A stretch of DNA of 64,000 nucleotides, from the IMG/VR virus record IMGVR_UViG_3300017917_001958, positions 1 through 64,000 of that record. One strand, given 5' to 3'. A program made the translations under genes and the position numbers. The DNA comes from a virus. The notes under the pieces were generated by a model. That model had not been told where the DNA came from, ran no database searches, and saw only the letters and a list, made by a program, of their open reading frames with translations. Shown here piece by piece: positions 28,601-38,638 of the stretch (its first letter is position 1; each line of letters begins with the position of its first letter).

Positions 28601-31438
28601 TCCATCAATATTAGTAGTGTTGTTACTATTATCTAAAAAACCACTTAATATATCAATACCTTCTAGTATGTATTTTTTATATCTATGGTATATGGATCCC
28701 CATTTGACAATTAAATGATATGGAACAAAATGTGATGCACCAACTTCTTTAAATAGGTTAGACATCCTAACATTAATGTTACTCGTTGCTGTCGAACCTT
28801 CGGTTATGGTTAAAAATCCTAACTCATCTTCAAGATCACGAAATGGTAATGAATTTAATAAAAGATATGCCGAACCTTTAAATTTTCCATATTGATTAGT
28901 TGTGATAAAATCATTATATAATTGTTTATGGAAATACGGTGTGTTTAATATGTGTATATTACTATTACCTATATTTAATTTATTTAAAAATAAATTTTCA
29001 GTAAATCCCGATTTAACCCAAGATATTCTATTTTGACCTGAACAAATAAATCCATCATTTAAATCTACTTTTAAGTTTTTACCAAATTTATTAATTTCAT
29101 ATTTTTCTTTATTAATATAAGAAAGATATAAATCAGAAGTAAATGGATATATTTTTTTTCTATATGATTCAACCGAATAATTTTGTAAAAAATTATTTAA
29201 ATTAACAAAAGAATTTAAATTTTTTGTTTCGGGTGATTTGTCAAGATATTGTTCTATTTTTATAGGATATTCCAACGAATCTTTAATATATGGTACCGTT
29301 GGTAATTCATCTTTATAATATGGGTATCTTTCAAAAGGAGAAAATGATTGTAATGAATTTCTTAAATCTTCTGCAGTTTTTATCCTATTATGTAATAATC
29401 CAATTAAATCATCATCTTCTTTTATTGATTCTTTTATATTTTCAAATTCAATTTCTGATAATTCTTTTAATGTTTCATTATCAAAAGAATCAATTAATGT
29501 ATAAAAATTAGATCTTTCCCAAATTTCATATAAAAAAGATGATAATGATTTATCTGTATATGGTAAAAAATCTGAAACTTCAGATAATGAACTTATTTTT
29601 GTAATTTTACTTTCATCTATATTAGTACCAAATGTAACATTATTATTTATATTTTCTTTATCACTTAACGTATCTATTTTATTTGTCGCAACCCCAATGT
29701 AATTTTCTAAAAATTCAACTTCAGGCCACAAACTCATATTGTTTGATTTTAATTTCTCCTGTAGTTCCGGTTCTGCCGGATATGCTATTACTTTTTGTTT
29801 TTCACCTGAAACGCTTTTTTTAATTTCAGGCCAAGGATAAATATTTTCACCAGTACTTTCATCAGAAAATCCTTCTATTAATTTTTTTCTTTCCTTTGAT
29901 GCATCAAATGCCCTTTGGTGAACATCTTTCATTAATCTGACATAAACTTCCGCATTTGCTAAGATTACCGCAAATATGTTTCTTACTGTTGGAGAAAAAC
30001 CAATTCCACCTCTACCGGTATCTTTAATAACATTATTCATCTCCTCTTCTACTTTCTTCTCCAAAATGTCTTTTTGTTCATTAAATGATTTTCTTATTTC
30101 GGATAATCGTTTAAATAACTCATCTTTAGCAACAACATACTGTCCATTTATTTTTGTAACATAATCATCTAACGAACCTAAATTTTTTGCTACTATTTTT
30201 TCTTTTTTAAAATTAGCGTTTGTTTTATTTAATAATGAATTGTTAAATAATTCATTTTCATTTAATGATTTTTTAGATGATTCAATTATATTTTCTAATG
30301 TTTTATTTGCTGTTGTTCCGGATATATTTACCGGATCTGTTTTATCCTTAGCGGATAATTCATAATAATTAACATTATTTTTAGGTGTAATATTATTAGT
30401 TAGGTACCTAACGCACCAAGAATTAATATTATTTTCAATACCATTTATTGTATCTTCAAAACTTTTTAGACCTGAAAATAATTTCATACTTACTACTTGA
30501 TCTAAAATTTGTTTTTCTAATATTTTATCTAACGTTTCTGCAACTACTAAAAGTTCTCTTAATGTTTTATTAGGAAAATCTTTCGGTAATAAACCTTTTT
30601 GTTTATATTCAGAATATACCGTTTTTAATATTTGATAACCCTTTGATGATTTTGATATTTTTTGTTCTGAATTGTTTGTTTTAGTATTTGTATTAGAATT
30701 TACATCCGTTCTATTTGGATACATGTATGGTGCATTTAACATACCTTTAAGTGGTATATCATTAAGCCAAGCAAATGTTGATCCAACAAATGTGGTTTCA
30801 ACTTCAAAATTACCATTAGTTTCATTATATTTTGTATTAAACTTAATAAGATGTAATCTATATTTTATTGCCTTACCATAAAATCCTTTTATTGTTAAGT
30901 AATATATTGGCCAAGGTATATGAAAAAATGCACTATAAGGTGAATTTTCAGGTGATTCAAACAAAGTTTTACCCCTTACATCAATAAAATTAATTTGTAC
31001 TTGTGGTATTGAATTAATTCCTTTTATTGAAATATTAATTGAATCTATCCCAAATGATTGTCCGGTTTTATCTGATTGATAAAAAACACCTGTACCTAAA
31101 GAATTACCGTTTTTATCTTTTTTTGTTTTTTGATCAAAATTTAAGTAGGTGTCAGTCCAAGTTGAATCGTAGTCACCTCCTTCTGCGTTTTTTAAAAAAT
31201 TTAATGTTCCTTGAGCTATTGAAGTTAATGTATTTTTATCATTTTCGGATGTTAATATTGATCTTGGAATAATATCAGCTTCTAAATTAACATACATCAC
31301 CAACTTTTCTTGTTCGATGTTTCTTGGTAATATAGTACCATCACTATGAATTACACTATTAGGATCGATATAAATTAAATTATTTTCATCAACCTTTACT
31401 AAAATGTTTTCGCTATTTGTTATTTTATTGTTCCCCAT
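25652..31438 (-). CDS. Giant baseplate hub / tail protein, 1928 aa
   Basis: One of the two largest complete tail genes here. The N-terminal part (about 130-240) has SINISIKGINSIPQVQINF and a PYSAFFHIPWPIYYLTIKGF segment that looks like a hub core. A second recognisable block lies near residues 1640-1720 (YSCEVTCMGNVMIQPTMFFY ... GSYWITEVTHNI, then TTTFKGSRIPYASLP). It resembles the C-terminal part of hub proteins of the gp27/late-control-D fold. Between these are long coiled and beta-rich stretches. I see no lysozyme motif. T4 gp27 has only 391 aa, so this is greatly enlarged. The start overlaps the LysM-like gene by 14 nt. The hub role rests on these blocks and on position. Confidence 0.65.
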   Translation of the reverse strand: MGNNKITNSENILVKVDENNLIYIDPNSVIHSDGTILPRNIEQEKLVMYVNLEADIIPRSILTSENDKNTLTSIAQGTLNFLKNAEGGDYDSTWTDTYLNFDQKTKKDKNGNSLGTGVFYQSDKTGQSFGIDSINISIKGINSIPQVQINFIDVRGKTLFESPENSPYSAFFHIPWPIYYLTIKGFYGKAIKYRLHLIKFNTKYNETNGNFEVETTFVGSTFAWLNDIPLKGMLNAPYMYPNRTDVNSNTNTKTNNSEQKISKSSKGYQILKTVYSEYKQKGLLPKDFPNKTLRELLVVAETLDKILEKQILDQVVSMKLFSGLKSFEDTINGIENNINSWCVRYLTNNITPKNNVNYYELSAKDKTDPVNISGTTANKTLENIIESSKKSLNENELFNNSLLNKTNANFKKEKIVAKNLGSLDDYVTKINGQYVVAKDELFKRLSEIRKSFNEQKDILEKKVEEEMNNVIKDTGRGGIGFSPTVRNIFAVILANAEVYVRLMKDVHQRAFDASKERKKLIEGFSDESTGENIYPWPEIKKSVSGEKQKVIAYPAEPELQEKLKSNNMSLWPEVEFLENYIGVATNKIDTLSDKENINNNVTFGTNIDESKITKISSLSEVSDFLPYTDKSLSSFLYEIWERSNFYTLIDSFDNETLKELSEIEFENIKESIKEDDDLIGLLHNRIKTAEDLRNSLQSFSPFERYPYYKDELPTVPYIKDSLEYPIKIEQYLDKSPETKNLNSFVNLNNFLQNYSVESYRKKIYPFTSDLYLSYINKEKYEINKFGKNLKVDLNDGFICSGQNRISWVKSGFTENLFLNKLNIGNSNIHILNTPYFHKQLYNDFITTNQYGKFKGSAYLLLNSLPFRDLEDELGFLTITEGSTATSNINVRMSNLFKEVGASHFVPYHLIVKWGSIYHRYKKYILEGIDILSGFLDNSNNTTNIDGSLFFDDNDGDIFQIGTDYLTYSDNKDTGIHPYYDALYHEIINGYNHYIIASGSTSFNVNVNAGAINERKRKDSTSEINYWTGFVDNSKFDNTDLRYTLLPSDGNNSTIGKKIVTNEQTAKILGVFPNFPYTSNKSFEVEEQSNFRVLWDDDYVNDTFSGKTFPSYDQYHRSFVTGTTRELYDNKYSISENYRKVIDLIGTFSPKILDEFEDMFLQFSSEKGKEESPYKRFEKVYYYQFQDILKGILTVKKTKSDSTNIDELITTIKKRQEENLKDVTTDMLSVDNWIKITIGNPKEIDAYVFKGFSELNVNDEFIPFTYNEYDPSQSTQNNLDLIKLYIGEDIDSYYNEFFITNDVELNETNIIQFRPLILIYAGYRKSGGLSDKKTFQKYINDNIFLKNNSKNEVSGSVNRLSLFLTILTSKFNDLKYQTTTNNTTIIDGYNNRDTKIELYNYFKSFNDKWIGGNSIGQRLLLEEFLFLDKANKDIGDKVFLNIQRLKSLGDPKNEKTNLYSVISMLIQGTGFDMRPLPAYVNFYGTNFNNQSKITPSKKVAENLFGTFLDVDYQDSSPKIIIQFTGPVSKYPTDMGSKFKYNDDSYYIGDNNNNPMMITTPAVFNTGDLAKSNKVVAFEVSFGDQNQSIFKGLQLNQSSLKNTSESFVVLENIAKSESGAGAYNVDIGLFEYYRQASYSCEVTCMGNVMIQPTMFFYLKNVPMFRGSYWITEVTHNIRNNNITTTFKGSRIPYASLPDPKDSFTSSYRVLFDSIAKKAIAKVNNTDKTVTPTTITINTSSGSYTTDIIKLLNSEKNDMFIKDIGITKYGIPYNGAENEQYIQKIKINNKEWLRASVVRMGGENYPVSDDMDMSLINQLSSYTVKPKNLKWSEIKNTDYLFYSTKFKLSKKVTADIIMGPTVKTEFYNPQNKKSLMLESKYLLDTDTSPKRKVQGPINIGPTVTNYGMGMSPALMEKLKLFEGDIVYFNII

Positions 31439-31751
31439 AATATAAGTTATACAATTCTACGCCTCTTTTGTAATCTTGTAAAGTAGTTATTAAAGGAAAT
31501 GGTATTCTGATCATAAAGTTATCAGGAATTTCAAATTCAACACTTCCGGCTAATGGATTCGCTAATAGTATTAACCAACCAAATGTCGGTGAACTATAAA
31601 AAGTGTCTGATAACTTATCCAACCTATCTTTCCCTTTTTTAAATTGAATGTATTTGTCAGTTCCTTTTATAGGTATTTCAATACCCGGAACAATTCTGAA
31701 TTTACCGTCATCTATGAAAAATTGATACCTATCAAAATAATCTCTACTCAT
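31425..31751 (-). CDS. 53: Small baseplate protein with LysM-like domain, T4 gp53-like
   Basis: A 108-aa protein. The core YIQFKKGKDRLDKLSDTFYS, then PTFGWLILLANP and a FEIPDNFMIRIPFP strand (about residues 35-90), has the LysM pattern found in the small baseplate proteins of contractile phages, including T4 gp53 and P2 gpX-like proteins. Such proteins sit between hub and wedge. It overlaps the neighbouring giant genes by 4 and 14 nt, so the three are translated as a coupled unit. The family is fairly clear; the exact T4 equivalence is inferred. Confidence 0.7.
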   Translation of the reverse strand: MSRDYFDRYQFFIDDGKFRIVPGIEIPIKGTDKYIQFKKGKDRLDKLSDTFYSSPTFGWLILLANPLAGSVEFEIPDNFMIRIPFPLITTLQDYKRGVELYNLYYGEQ

Positions 31752-34700
31752 TTTTTATAATAATTTAATTTATTTATTACAGAAACTTTAGTTGAAAAAA
31801 GTTTTTTAGTTTCATCTAAAATATTTTGATCTGTTATCTCCGTTTCATTTGATATCGTAAACTTAACATCATTGTTGTTTTTTCTTTTAATAAATTTACT
31901 AAATTTAAACACCTTTTCTTTTGGTGTTACAAAAAAATTATCTAATCTTTTTGATAATCTTGTGGTTGTATTTTCATCAAAAATTATTGAATCTCCTTTT
32001 TTAAGAATTTCAATAATTTTTTCTTTACTATCATTTAATAAAACAGTTAATATGTCACTTAATGTTGGGGTATCGATTGTCGGATTATTAAAATTTATTG
32101 TACCGTCTAAATCATTATAAAATTTAGATGTATTTGTTTTTATATAATCGATACATGTACTATATTCATTATATATTAAATCATATGTAAATCCTGATAA
32201 GTTTGATTGTACTGTCTTTTTATCGTCAATCACTTTTGCATCTTTACCATATTTTACCAAATAATTAACTTTATCCAATGAAGTTATTAATTTATTTGTG
32301 TTTTCCTCAAATGATAAAACAGTAGTATCAGTGACTATTCCATCTAACTTTTCATTTACTATTTTTTTGATTTCAGGTGTTAATAATTCATTAGCTTTAT
32401 TTTGTTTAGGTAATGTTAATTCTTTATCAAAACCAAATATTTGACATAGATTTGAATTTGTTATTGATAAATCCATAGCCATTTTAACTCCTCTATTTAA
32501 AATTGGTAACTCTTTTGTTTTTGTGTACAAACCAAATAAATCAATTGTTGTTCCGGGTGTGTTACTTGTTGTGGTATAAACATCGTATGTTTTAATTGTT
32601 CTATACGTTGGTGAAATTATCATATCTAATAATTTTGTACCGTATTTTTTATTTAAACCATTATATAAAATAGGATATTGTGTAAAATATGATTCCGTTT
32701 TTGTAAACACATCTTCAATTACATTTTTATAGTTTAATTCTGTGGTACCTTCACCAATGTTTTTACCTTTATCAATTTCATTTAATTTTTCGTCAGTTGA
32801 CGGTTGAGGTGTTTTATTATAATCTTCTTGTAGTTTTTCTAAGAATGATTTGGTAAATCCAGATGACTCTTGTCCATTAATCGATGTATTTGTTGAAATT
32901 GATCTTTCATCATACATTTCAGTATTCGCATAGAAATTAGAAGTTAACGCATTTTGTAATCTTTCTACCGGTTTTTCAAGTCCTTGACCACCAATAAAAT
33001 TAATTTGTAATGTTACATTTGCAATCATTGGTTGAACTCCGATTCCTTCCGGATTTAAATCCCATACACCATCTTCAAATGTTATACCAACGTCTCTAAT
33101 TACAATTTTAGAATGATAAAAATCACCCACTCTTAATATACAGATTGGTGGTGGTCCGAAAGTAGTGTTTCTAGCACCTATATCACTATTATCAGAAATA
33201 CCTTTAATTGGAATAGTATCTCCCGGTCTTAAACATTGATGAATAAATGTTAATCTAGCATTTAAACCTTCAGGTGTTGTTGAATGAAACGCCGGATGAA
33301 AATATCTTAATTTTTCGGTTAATGATTTAAATGCAATTGGTGAGTCTTCTTCTAATTTTTTGAAATAAAAACATTCCGATAATGTTTTCATGATAATTCT
33401 TTTCATGACATCAATCGGTGGTTTTTTTACTTTATTAGGTACAGTTACAACACCATCTTCTATTATACTTGTTTTTGGTAATTCGTTTTTTGGTTCCGGA
33501 TTAATTGGTTTTTGAGGTTCAGGTGTTTTATCATATTTAAAATTAACCTTAACATTTCTACACCAAAAAGCAACTGGTGAATATTTTTTTAATCCCGGAA
33601 CCGCAACAAAATCTTGATTTTTACAATTCACATCATCATCACTATTACCTGTAAATGTTTCACCATAATTGGTACTTACAACTGTTAATTTTCCGGGATT
33701 ATCCCAACCAAAATCTTGTTTTAAATCATATTCTTTTGTTATAATAATACCGCCACTTTTATTTACGGTTATCCCATCCTTATTATATCCATCAACTAAG
33801 TTTGAAGAATCAATCCATTTAGGTGTTGGTCCTTTACCGTCTTTTGAAATTCTTGAAAATAAATCTTTTAATACACTATGACTTCTTCTTAATGACAATT
33901 TTTCATTATATAAATTACTAGCAACGGAAGAAGTTGATGACGATATTTCTATTTTTATATTTTGTACCGTTTTTCCTGATATATCATTTTTTAATGTTTC
34001 AGTTTTTCCTGTGTAATCATTAAATTTAGAATCCATATTATCAAAATATTTTACCATTTTTGATAATTGATCATTTATTAAAGTTGCACCTACCGGATTT
34101 TCAGTTCCAAAAATTTGTTTTTTCTCTTTTTTTACTTGTTTTGTGTTTTGTGAATCAACATAACTTAATAATGTTACTAAATCATTTTGTAAATGACCAG
34201 TATATGTTAATTTTTGAGTTTTATATTTTAAATATAAATCAGTGTAATTTGATGATGATGTAACATTTCTTGTATTTGGATCCGGTACATCATTTTCAAA
34301 ATTTAAAATGACATGTAATGTTTGTGAGTTAGATGATGCCACTGGTGTTGGTTCCTGTGGATTTGTTTTAACATTGGGGTCTATAACTGTTTTATATTTA
34401 TTAATTACTTTTGTGTCTCCGCCAGTATTAAGATAATCTTTAATTAAATCAATATCACTTTTATCTAAAGTCGTATATCTTCTAATAAGACCATAAAAAT
34501 CTAATTCTTCACATCCAGCAAAAAATGCATTAATATAATTGTCTGCTTCTTCATCAGACATTCCTTTAAAATGTTCTCTAACCAATAAGTTCAATATACT
34601 TGGATGATCAACAACAACTTTAAATGAAATTTGTCCTGATCTTTCTGTGTTTTGATATGTGTAAATTGGTTCGGGTCTACCTAAAAAATTATTTGTTTCC

Positions 34701-36523
34701 CATTTAGCACTATTTTGTTCAGATACTTTTAAATCATATGGCGGAAACCACATAACACGACCTCCGTTTGGTCCTCTTTCACAAAATGGTAAATCTAAAA
34801 CCGTAAATCCGGGTAACGTAGATGTTTTCCACGCAAGATTTTCAATTGAAAACATATATTTTTTAGCATAAAAACTTTTACCGTCTTTGTCTGCTCCAAA
34901 TTTATAACCGTTAAAAATGTTTGTTGATCCGTCAAATCCTTTATTACCGTTTGACATTGGACCGATATTTAAATTCCATGGTCTACTTTGACCACCCATT
35001 ACACTACCATCAAATTTTCTAATGTTATCTGTTCTTTTCATGGTATCAGAATAATTCATATATGAACGATCTTTTGTCCATACACGACAGTATTCAACAC
35101 CACTTTCTTCACCGGTGAATTTATCAACATATTTAATTGCTGAACCCCTCGACATCATATTGTCACCCTCTCTAAAAACTCTACTTGTTTGGTCAATAAC
35201 GTTTGCTACATGTGAACGTGCGGCACCTCCATCTGTTGGTAATGTATTTAAAAGTTCTTGTGTTTGACCTAAAATAGAATCAAATCTAAATCCATATTTT
35301 GTTGATAATGAATCTTCTAAATTTGAGGATTCGTCATTATATTCTTTGTTATTAACACCAAGTTTATTTTTTGAATTTTTACTAATCCAAGTTAAATTAC
35401 CACCGATATGTCCACCTTCAGTAATATTTTTACTTCTTTGAAATAATTTAGCTTGAACTTCATCAAACATTAAACTTAAAAAATAACTACTTCTAACAGG
35501 TCTATCATTGAAATCGCTCATTGCGTATTTCACATCGTTACCTCTATCATCACCAATATATGCTTCACCTTTTGGTGCTTCCGCACCTAATAAACTTTTA
35601 ATACCTTGTGCTGTTCTGTCTATAAAATTGAATACTTTCGAAGAATTTTGTGACCTTGCAGTTGTAGTATAATTTGGTGCATATTTTGAATATGATAATA
35701 AATCATATAAATTATTTCTTTGACCTTCTCCCATGTATTCTATGAATAAATCGGATGGTTTTCTTGATAATTTTGGTCTTCTTTGTATCCCAATTAAAGA
35801 TCCTAAAACACCTGTTACATCTTGTACTATTTTACCGAATTCGGTACTTGGTGTTGGTCGATAATTTATAGGATTTCTAGGGTCTGATAAATAACTACCC
35901 GGTATTTCAGTAAATGGAAATTGTAATCCAGATACTGTTTGTAAAAAATCAACACCCTTTCCTAATAATGTTTTAGCAACAGTAATTTTATAGTTTGATT
36001 CAACTAATGGTTCTCTACCTGTTATTATATTTGAAGCGGTTGCGGTGTTACCATTTAAAGCATCAATTAATCTTACTCGACCAACTGTAGATGCTTCTAA
36101 ATTTTGTGCTAATCTTGATAATACAGGACCACCTTTATCATTTTTAATATAATTTGCAGCAAATTTAAATAATTCTGATTCAGTATTATATGTACTGTTT
36201 GATGTCATAATACCTATTAAATTATGGTTACTTGCAACAAAGTATGGGTACAATGATAAATTTGCTCTTCTTGGTAAAACGTCAATAGTATCTTTTACAA
36301 AATATTGTAAAGGTTTATATATGTTAGAATTTTGTGATTGTAATAATTCATCTGCAACATTATTGTCTACCGTTCCCGGATCAACATTTGACATATTACT
36401 CAAATTCTGATAATCATATAAATTATTTGTAAAAGTTTGAGGACCATTAGGTTGTTGGAGAGTCTTACCTAAAATAAAATCTCTAAATCTTTTGGTCGAA
36501 TCAAAATCTAAGTAACTTGGCAT
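31748..36523 (-). CDS. Giant tail/baseplate protein, 1591 aa, tube-initiator-like core
   Basis: A large virion protein. Around residues 585-645 is FPPYDLKVSEQNSAKWETNN, followed by FLGRPEPIYTYQNTERSG and FKVVVDHPSILN. This recalls the tail-tube-initiator/tube fold (T4 gp48 and gp54). A second block near residues 1160-1210 (PMIANVTLQINFIGGQGLEK, PVERLQNALTSNFYANT) is typical of large tail proteins in this phage type. A long Thr/Ser/Lys-rich linker joins them. T4 gp48 and gp54 are 364 and 320 aa, so this would be a much enlarged or fused form. A late-type motif lies 17 nt upstream. Confidence in a tail role is high; the exact role is uncertain. Confidence 0.65.
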   Translation of the reverse strand: MPSYLDFDSTKRFRDFILGKTLQQPNGPQTFTNNLYDYQNLSNMSNVDPGTVDNNVADELLQSQNSNIYKPLQYFVKDTIDVLPRRANLSLYPYFVASNHNLIGIMTSNSTYNTESELFKFAANYIKNDKGGPVLSRLAQNLEASTVGRVRLIDALNGNTATASNIITGREPLVESNYKITVAKTLLGKGVDFLQTVSGLQFPFTEIPGSYLSDPRNPINYRPTPSTEFGKIVQDVTGVLGSLIGIQRRPKLSRKPSDLFIEYMGEGQRNNLYDLLSYSKYAPNYTTTARSQNSSKVFNFIDRTAQGIKSLLGAEAPKGEAYIGDDRGNDVKYAMSDFNDRPVRSSYFLSLMFDEVQAKLFQRSKNITEGGHIGGNLTWISKNSKNKLGVNNKEYNDESSNLEDSLSTKYGFRFDSILGQTQELLNTLPTDGGAARSHVANVIDQTSRVFREGDNMMSRGSAIKYVDKFTGEESGVEYCRVWTKDRSYMNYSDTMKRTDNIRKFDGSVMGGQSRPWNLNIGPMSNGNKGFDGSTNIFNGYKFGADKDGKSFYAKKYMFSIENLAWKTSTLPGFTVLDLPFCERGPNGGRVMWFPPYDLKVSEQNSAKWETNNFLGRPEPIYTYQNTERSGQISFKVVVDHPSILNLLVREHFKGMSDEEADNYINAFFAGCEELDFYGLIRRYTTLDKSDIDLIKDYLNTGGDTKVINKYKTVIDPNVKTNPQEPTPVASSNSQTLHVILNFENDVPDPNTRNVTSSSNYTDLYLKYKTQKLTYTGHLQNDLVTLLSYVDSQNTKQVKKEKKQIFGTENPVGATLINDQLSKMVKYFDNMDSKFNDYTGKTETLKNDISGKTVQNIKIEISSSTSSVASNLYNEKLSLRRSHSVLKDLFSRISKDGKGPTPKWIDSSNLVDGYNKDGITVNKSGGIIITKEYDLKQDFGWDNPGKLTVVSTNYGETFTGNSDDDVNCKNQDFVAVPGLKKYSPVAFWCRNVKVNFKYDKTPEPQKPINPEPKNELPKTSIIEDGVVTVPNKVKKPPIDVMKRIIMKTLSECFYFKKLEEDSPIAFKSLTEKLRYFHPAFHSTTPEGLNARLTFIHQCLRPGDTIPIKGISDNSDIGARNTTFGPPPICILRVGDFYHSKIVIRDVGITFEDGVWDLNPEGIGVQPMIANVTLQINFIGGQGLEKPVERLQNALTSNFYANTEMYDERSISTNTSINGQESSGFTKSFLEKLQEDYNKTPQPSTDEKLNEIDKGKNIGEGTTELNYKNVIEDVFTKTESYFTQYPILYNGLNKKYGTKLLDMIISPTYRTIKTYDVYTTTSNTPGTTIDLFGLYTKTKELPILNRGVKMAMDLSITNSNLCQIFGFDKELTLPKQNKANELLTPEIKKIVNEKLDGIVTDTTVLSFEENTNKLITSLDKVNYLVKYGKDAKVIDDKKTVQSNLSGFTYDLIYNEYSTCIDYIKTNTSKFYNDLDGTINFNNPTIDTPTLSDILTVLLNDSKEKIIEILKKGDSIIFDENTTTRLSKRLDNFFVTPKEKVFKFSKFIKRKNNNDVKFTISNETEITDQNILDETKKLFSTKVSVINKLNYYKK

Positions 36524-36540
36524 TATATTTTTATTTTATT

Positions 36541-36549
36541 TATAAATAG
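36541..36549 (-). promoter_or_regulatory. Candidate late promoter motif (CTATTTATA) before 1591-aa gene
   Basis: The minus strand reads CTATTTATA, then a 17-nt A/T-only leader and ATG. It heads the hub operon 36523-25652. Confidence 0.55.
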
Positions 36550-36569
36550 AGAAAATTATAAAAGTATAG

Positions 36570-38435
36570 TTATGGCATCAAATATGAATTTTTATGTTCA
36601 ATAGTTACCGGTACCGGTCCATGTACTGTTGTGTCTAATTTAATATTTAAAATTGGATTTTGATTATTATTTGTTGATTGTTGTACTATTTGTGTATTTT
36701 GTTTATTTTTATTTTCTAATTCTTTTTGTCTTTCTAACGACATATTACTTTTTGTTTCGTCAAATCTAACATCTGTCGTTTTCATGTTAAGGTCAATATT
36801 AAATTTCTTTTTTACAATTGATTCGATTTCACTTAACCATTCAACACCTTTTTTAGATAATTCTTGGGTATCCTTTGCAACACTTTTTAAATCAAATCCT
36901 GCAATATTTCCTGCTGCTTCTACTGCCCTACCCCCTTGTAGTCTCAAATATGCTGCAATAAAATTAGCATCTCTTTTAATATTTTCAATATTTGTGGCTT
37001 GATTTCTAACAATATCATTTTCACTAAGTTGTTTAAACTCGTCTTGATATTTTAACAATAGATTAGCTTGATTTTGATCTAAATCTTTTAAAGCAATTTC
37101 ATTTTTACCAAATTTTTCTTTTAAAAATTCACTTTGTAATTCAATGGTCATTTGACCACCTTTCATTTGTGCTAAATTTGTGATAAATCTTTGTTGGTCA
37201 TCGTCTAAACTCAATCCTCTTGAAAATAAATCTGCAGCCGCTGAACTTCTTTCTGCAGCTGCAATTGCACCTTTTGATAGTTCTTGATAACTTATACCTA
37301 AAGAATCCGCCATTGCTTTTGCTCTTCTTAAATTAACACCCGTAATTTCAAATCTTTTTTGTTCATTATTATATGTTGTTAAACCAGCAGCCGCACCATT
37401 TAATGCGTCCTGTAATCCCTCAACATTATTAGTTGCCATATACATAAGCTTAAGAGGATCATTAAAATCACCAATTGCACCACCTAAAACCTGTAAATTA
37501 GCCGATAAATCAATTGCACCTTCAGGATTCATTACTTTATCTGCAATTTTAAATGTTTCATCCATACTCATTCTAAATTCGGTAGCCTTTCTAGTCATGT
37601 CAGAAAGACCATTTATTCCGTTTTTAAAACCATATTCATTTAATTTACCTATATTTTTAGAAAGTTCTGATGTTGTTGTTTTTGCACGTAACCCTAACTG
37701 CAATGAACGACTACCTGCTTCAGATATTTTTTCTTGAGCATCCGCAGCACCCACACCAATTTTTTCAAATTCGGGGTACATTTCAACTAAATCTCGTAAA
37801 TTACCAACAAATGCTGCGGCAACTTCACCGGCTCTTTCAAATGTTTCTCGATTAATTAATGCAAATCTACCTGTTTGTGTTACTAATCTTGATGCAGAAT
37901 CTGCCAAATCTCCAAAACTTATACCTAATTGTAATAATCTTGGATTAGCTTTTGTTATTTCTTCTCTAAAATCTTTCGATAATTGACCCGTTAAACCTGC
38001 TTCAATATTTACTTTTTCAAGTAATGCTGTTTGTTGTTCAAAATATTGTACCAAACTTTTTCCAAGTACATCGACTAAATTTCCAGCAATCGTTTTTAAA
38101 CCTTTTAATTGACGAGAAGAACTATCATAAAAAACATTAAACACATCTTGAACACCGATCATTTCACCCTGTAATGTAGAAAAAGATTTTTCAGCTTCTT
38201 GTGTTTTTAATATATCTTGTAAATTTCCAATACCTTTTTCAAAAATATTTCCACCTCCAGTTATTGTGTTTGTATTATAACTAGTGGTACTTCTTTTGGT
38301 ATTTTGAAAACCTTTGTATAATTCCTCAAGTTTAGCCTGATCTATATTTTTATCTTTTTCATATGCGAATTTAAAATCCTTTAAAGATATATTCGGATTT
38401 TTTTCCAACCATTCTCTAGGTGATATTTGTGCCAT
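36570..38435 (-). CDS. Tail tape measure protein (T4 gp29 analogue)
   Basis: A 621-aa, mostly helical protein. It has Ala/Gly-rich helices (AAAGLTTYNNEQKRFEI, GAIAAAERSSAAADLFSRGL), a central hydrophobic stretch (TIAGNLVDVLGKSLVQYFEQ, about 115-135) and a C-terminal QN-rich linker. It lies just downstream of an overlapping chaperone-like gene pair, the usual place for a tape measure gene. Tape measure proteins span the tube lumen and set tail length. At roughly 0.15 nm per residue this predicts a tail of about 90 nm, close to T4 (gp29, 590 aa). A late-type motif ends 3 nt from the ATG. Confidence 0.85.
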   Translation of the reverse strand: MAQISPREWLEKNPNISLKDFKFAYEKDKNIDQAKLEELYKGFQNTKRSTTSYNTNTITGGGNIFEKGIGNLQDILKTQEAEKSFSTLQGEMIGVQDVFNVFYDSSSRQLKGLKTIAGNLVDVLGKSLVQYFEQQTALLEKVNIEAGLTGQLSKDFREEITKANPRLLQLGISFGDLADSASRLVTQTGRFALINRETFERAGEVAAAFVGNLRDLVEMYPEFEKIGVGAADAQEKISEAGSRSLQLGLRAKTTTSELSKNIGKLNEYGFKNGINGLSDMTRKATEFRMSMDETFKIADKVMNPEGAIDLSANLQVLGGAIGDFNDPLKLMYMATNNVEGLQDALNGAAAGLTTYNNEQKRFEITGVNLRRAKAMADSLGISYQELSKGAIAAAERSSAAADLFSRGLSLDDDQQRFITNLAQMKGGQMTIELQSEFLKEKFGKNEIALKDLDQNQANLLLKYQDEFKQLSENDIVRNQATNIENIKRDANFIAAYLRLQGGRAVEAAGNIAGFDLKSVAKDTQELSKKGVEWLSEIESIVKKKFNIDLNMKTTDVRFDETKSNMSLERQKELENKNKQNTQIVQQSTNNNQNPILNIKLDTTVHGPVPVTIEHKNSYLMP

Positions 38436-38438
38436 ACA

Positions 38439-38447
38439 TATAAATAG
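38439..38447 (-). promoter_or_regulatory. Candidate late promoter motif (CTATTTATA) before tape measure gene
   Basis: The minus strand reads TCTATTTATA, then TGT and ATG. A 3-nt gap between motif and start codon leaves no room for a normal 5' leader if this is a -10-type element. Confidence 0.55.
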
Positions 38448-38449
38448 AT

Positions 38450-38638
38450 TTATTTAGTGTTTTCTAGCTCAACTATGGTTTCAATATAATATCTTCTTAT
38501 ATAAACAGGCATTGATAAAATATCACTATATGAAAAACCTTTTCGAACTAAAAATAACATTTCCAATAGTTGATTTTTTTTATAATCCGTAGAAAGGGCG
38601 AAAAAATTCAACCCCGAATCCAATATAAAATTGGACAT
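38450..38638 (-). CDS. Small tail-chaperone-like frame overlapping the gp26-like gene
   Basis: A 62-aa frame, helical (KKNQLLEMLFLVRKGFSYSD), located between the gp26-like chaperone and the tape measure gene. It overlaps the 3' end of the upstream gene by 59 nt in the +1 frame. This mirrors the G/GT arrangement of tail-assembly chaperones, in which the second frame is reached by ribosomal frameshifting. The overlap contains T-rich GAA TTT TTT CGC (near 38602), where a +1 slip on the Phe codon would enter this frame. It also has its own ATG (38638), so independent initiation is equally possible. Confidence 0.6.
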   Translation of the reverse strand: MSNFILDSGLNFFALSTDYKKNQLLEMLFLVRKGFSYSDILSMPVYIRRYYIETIVELENTK

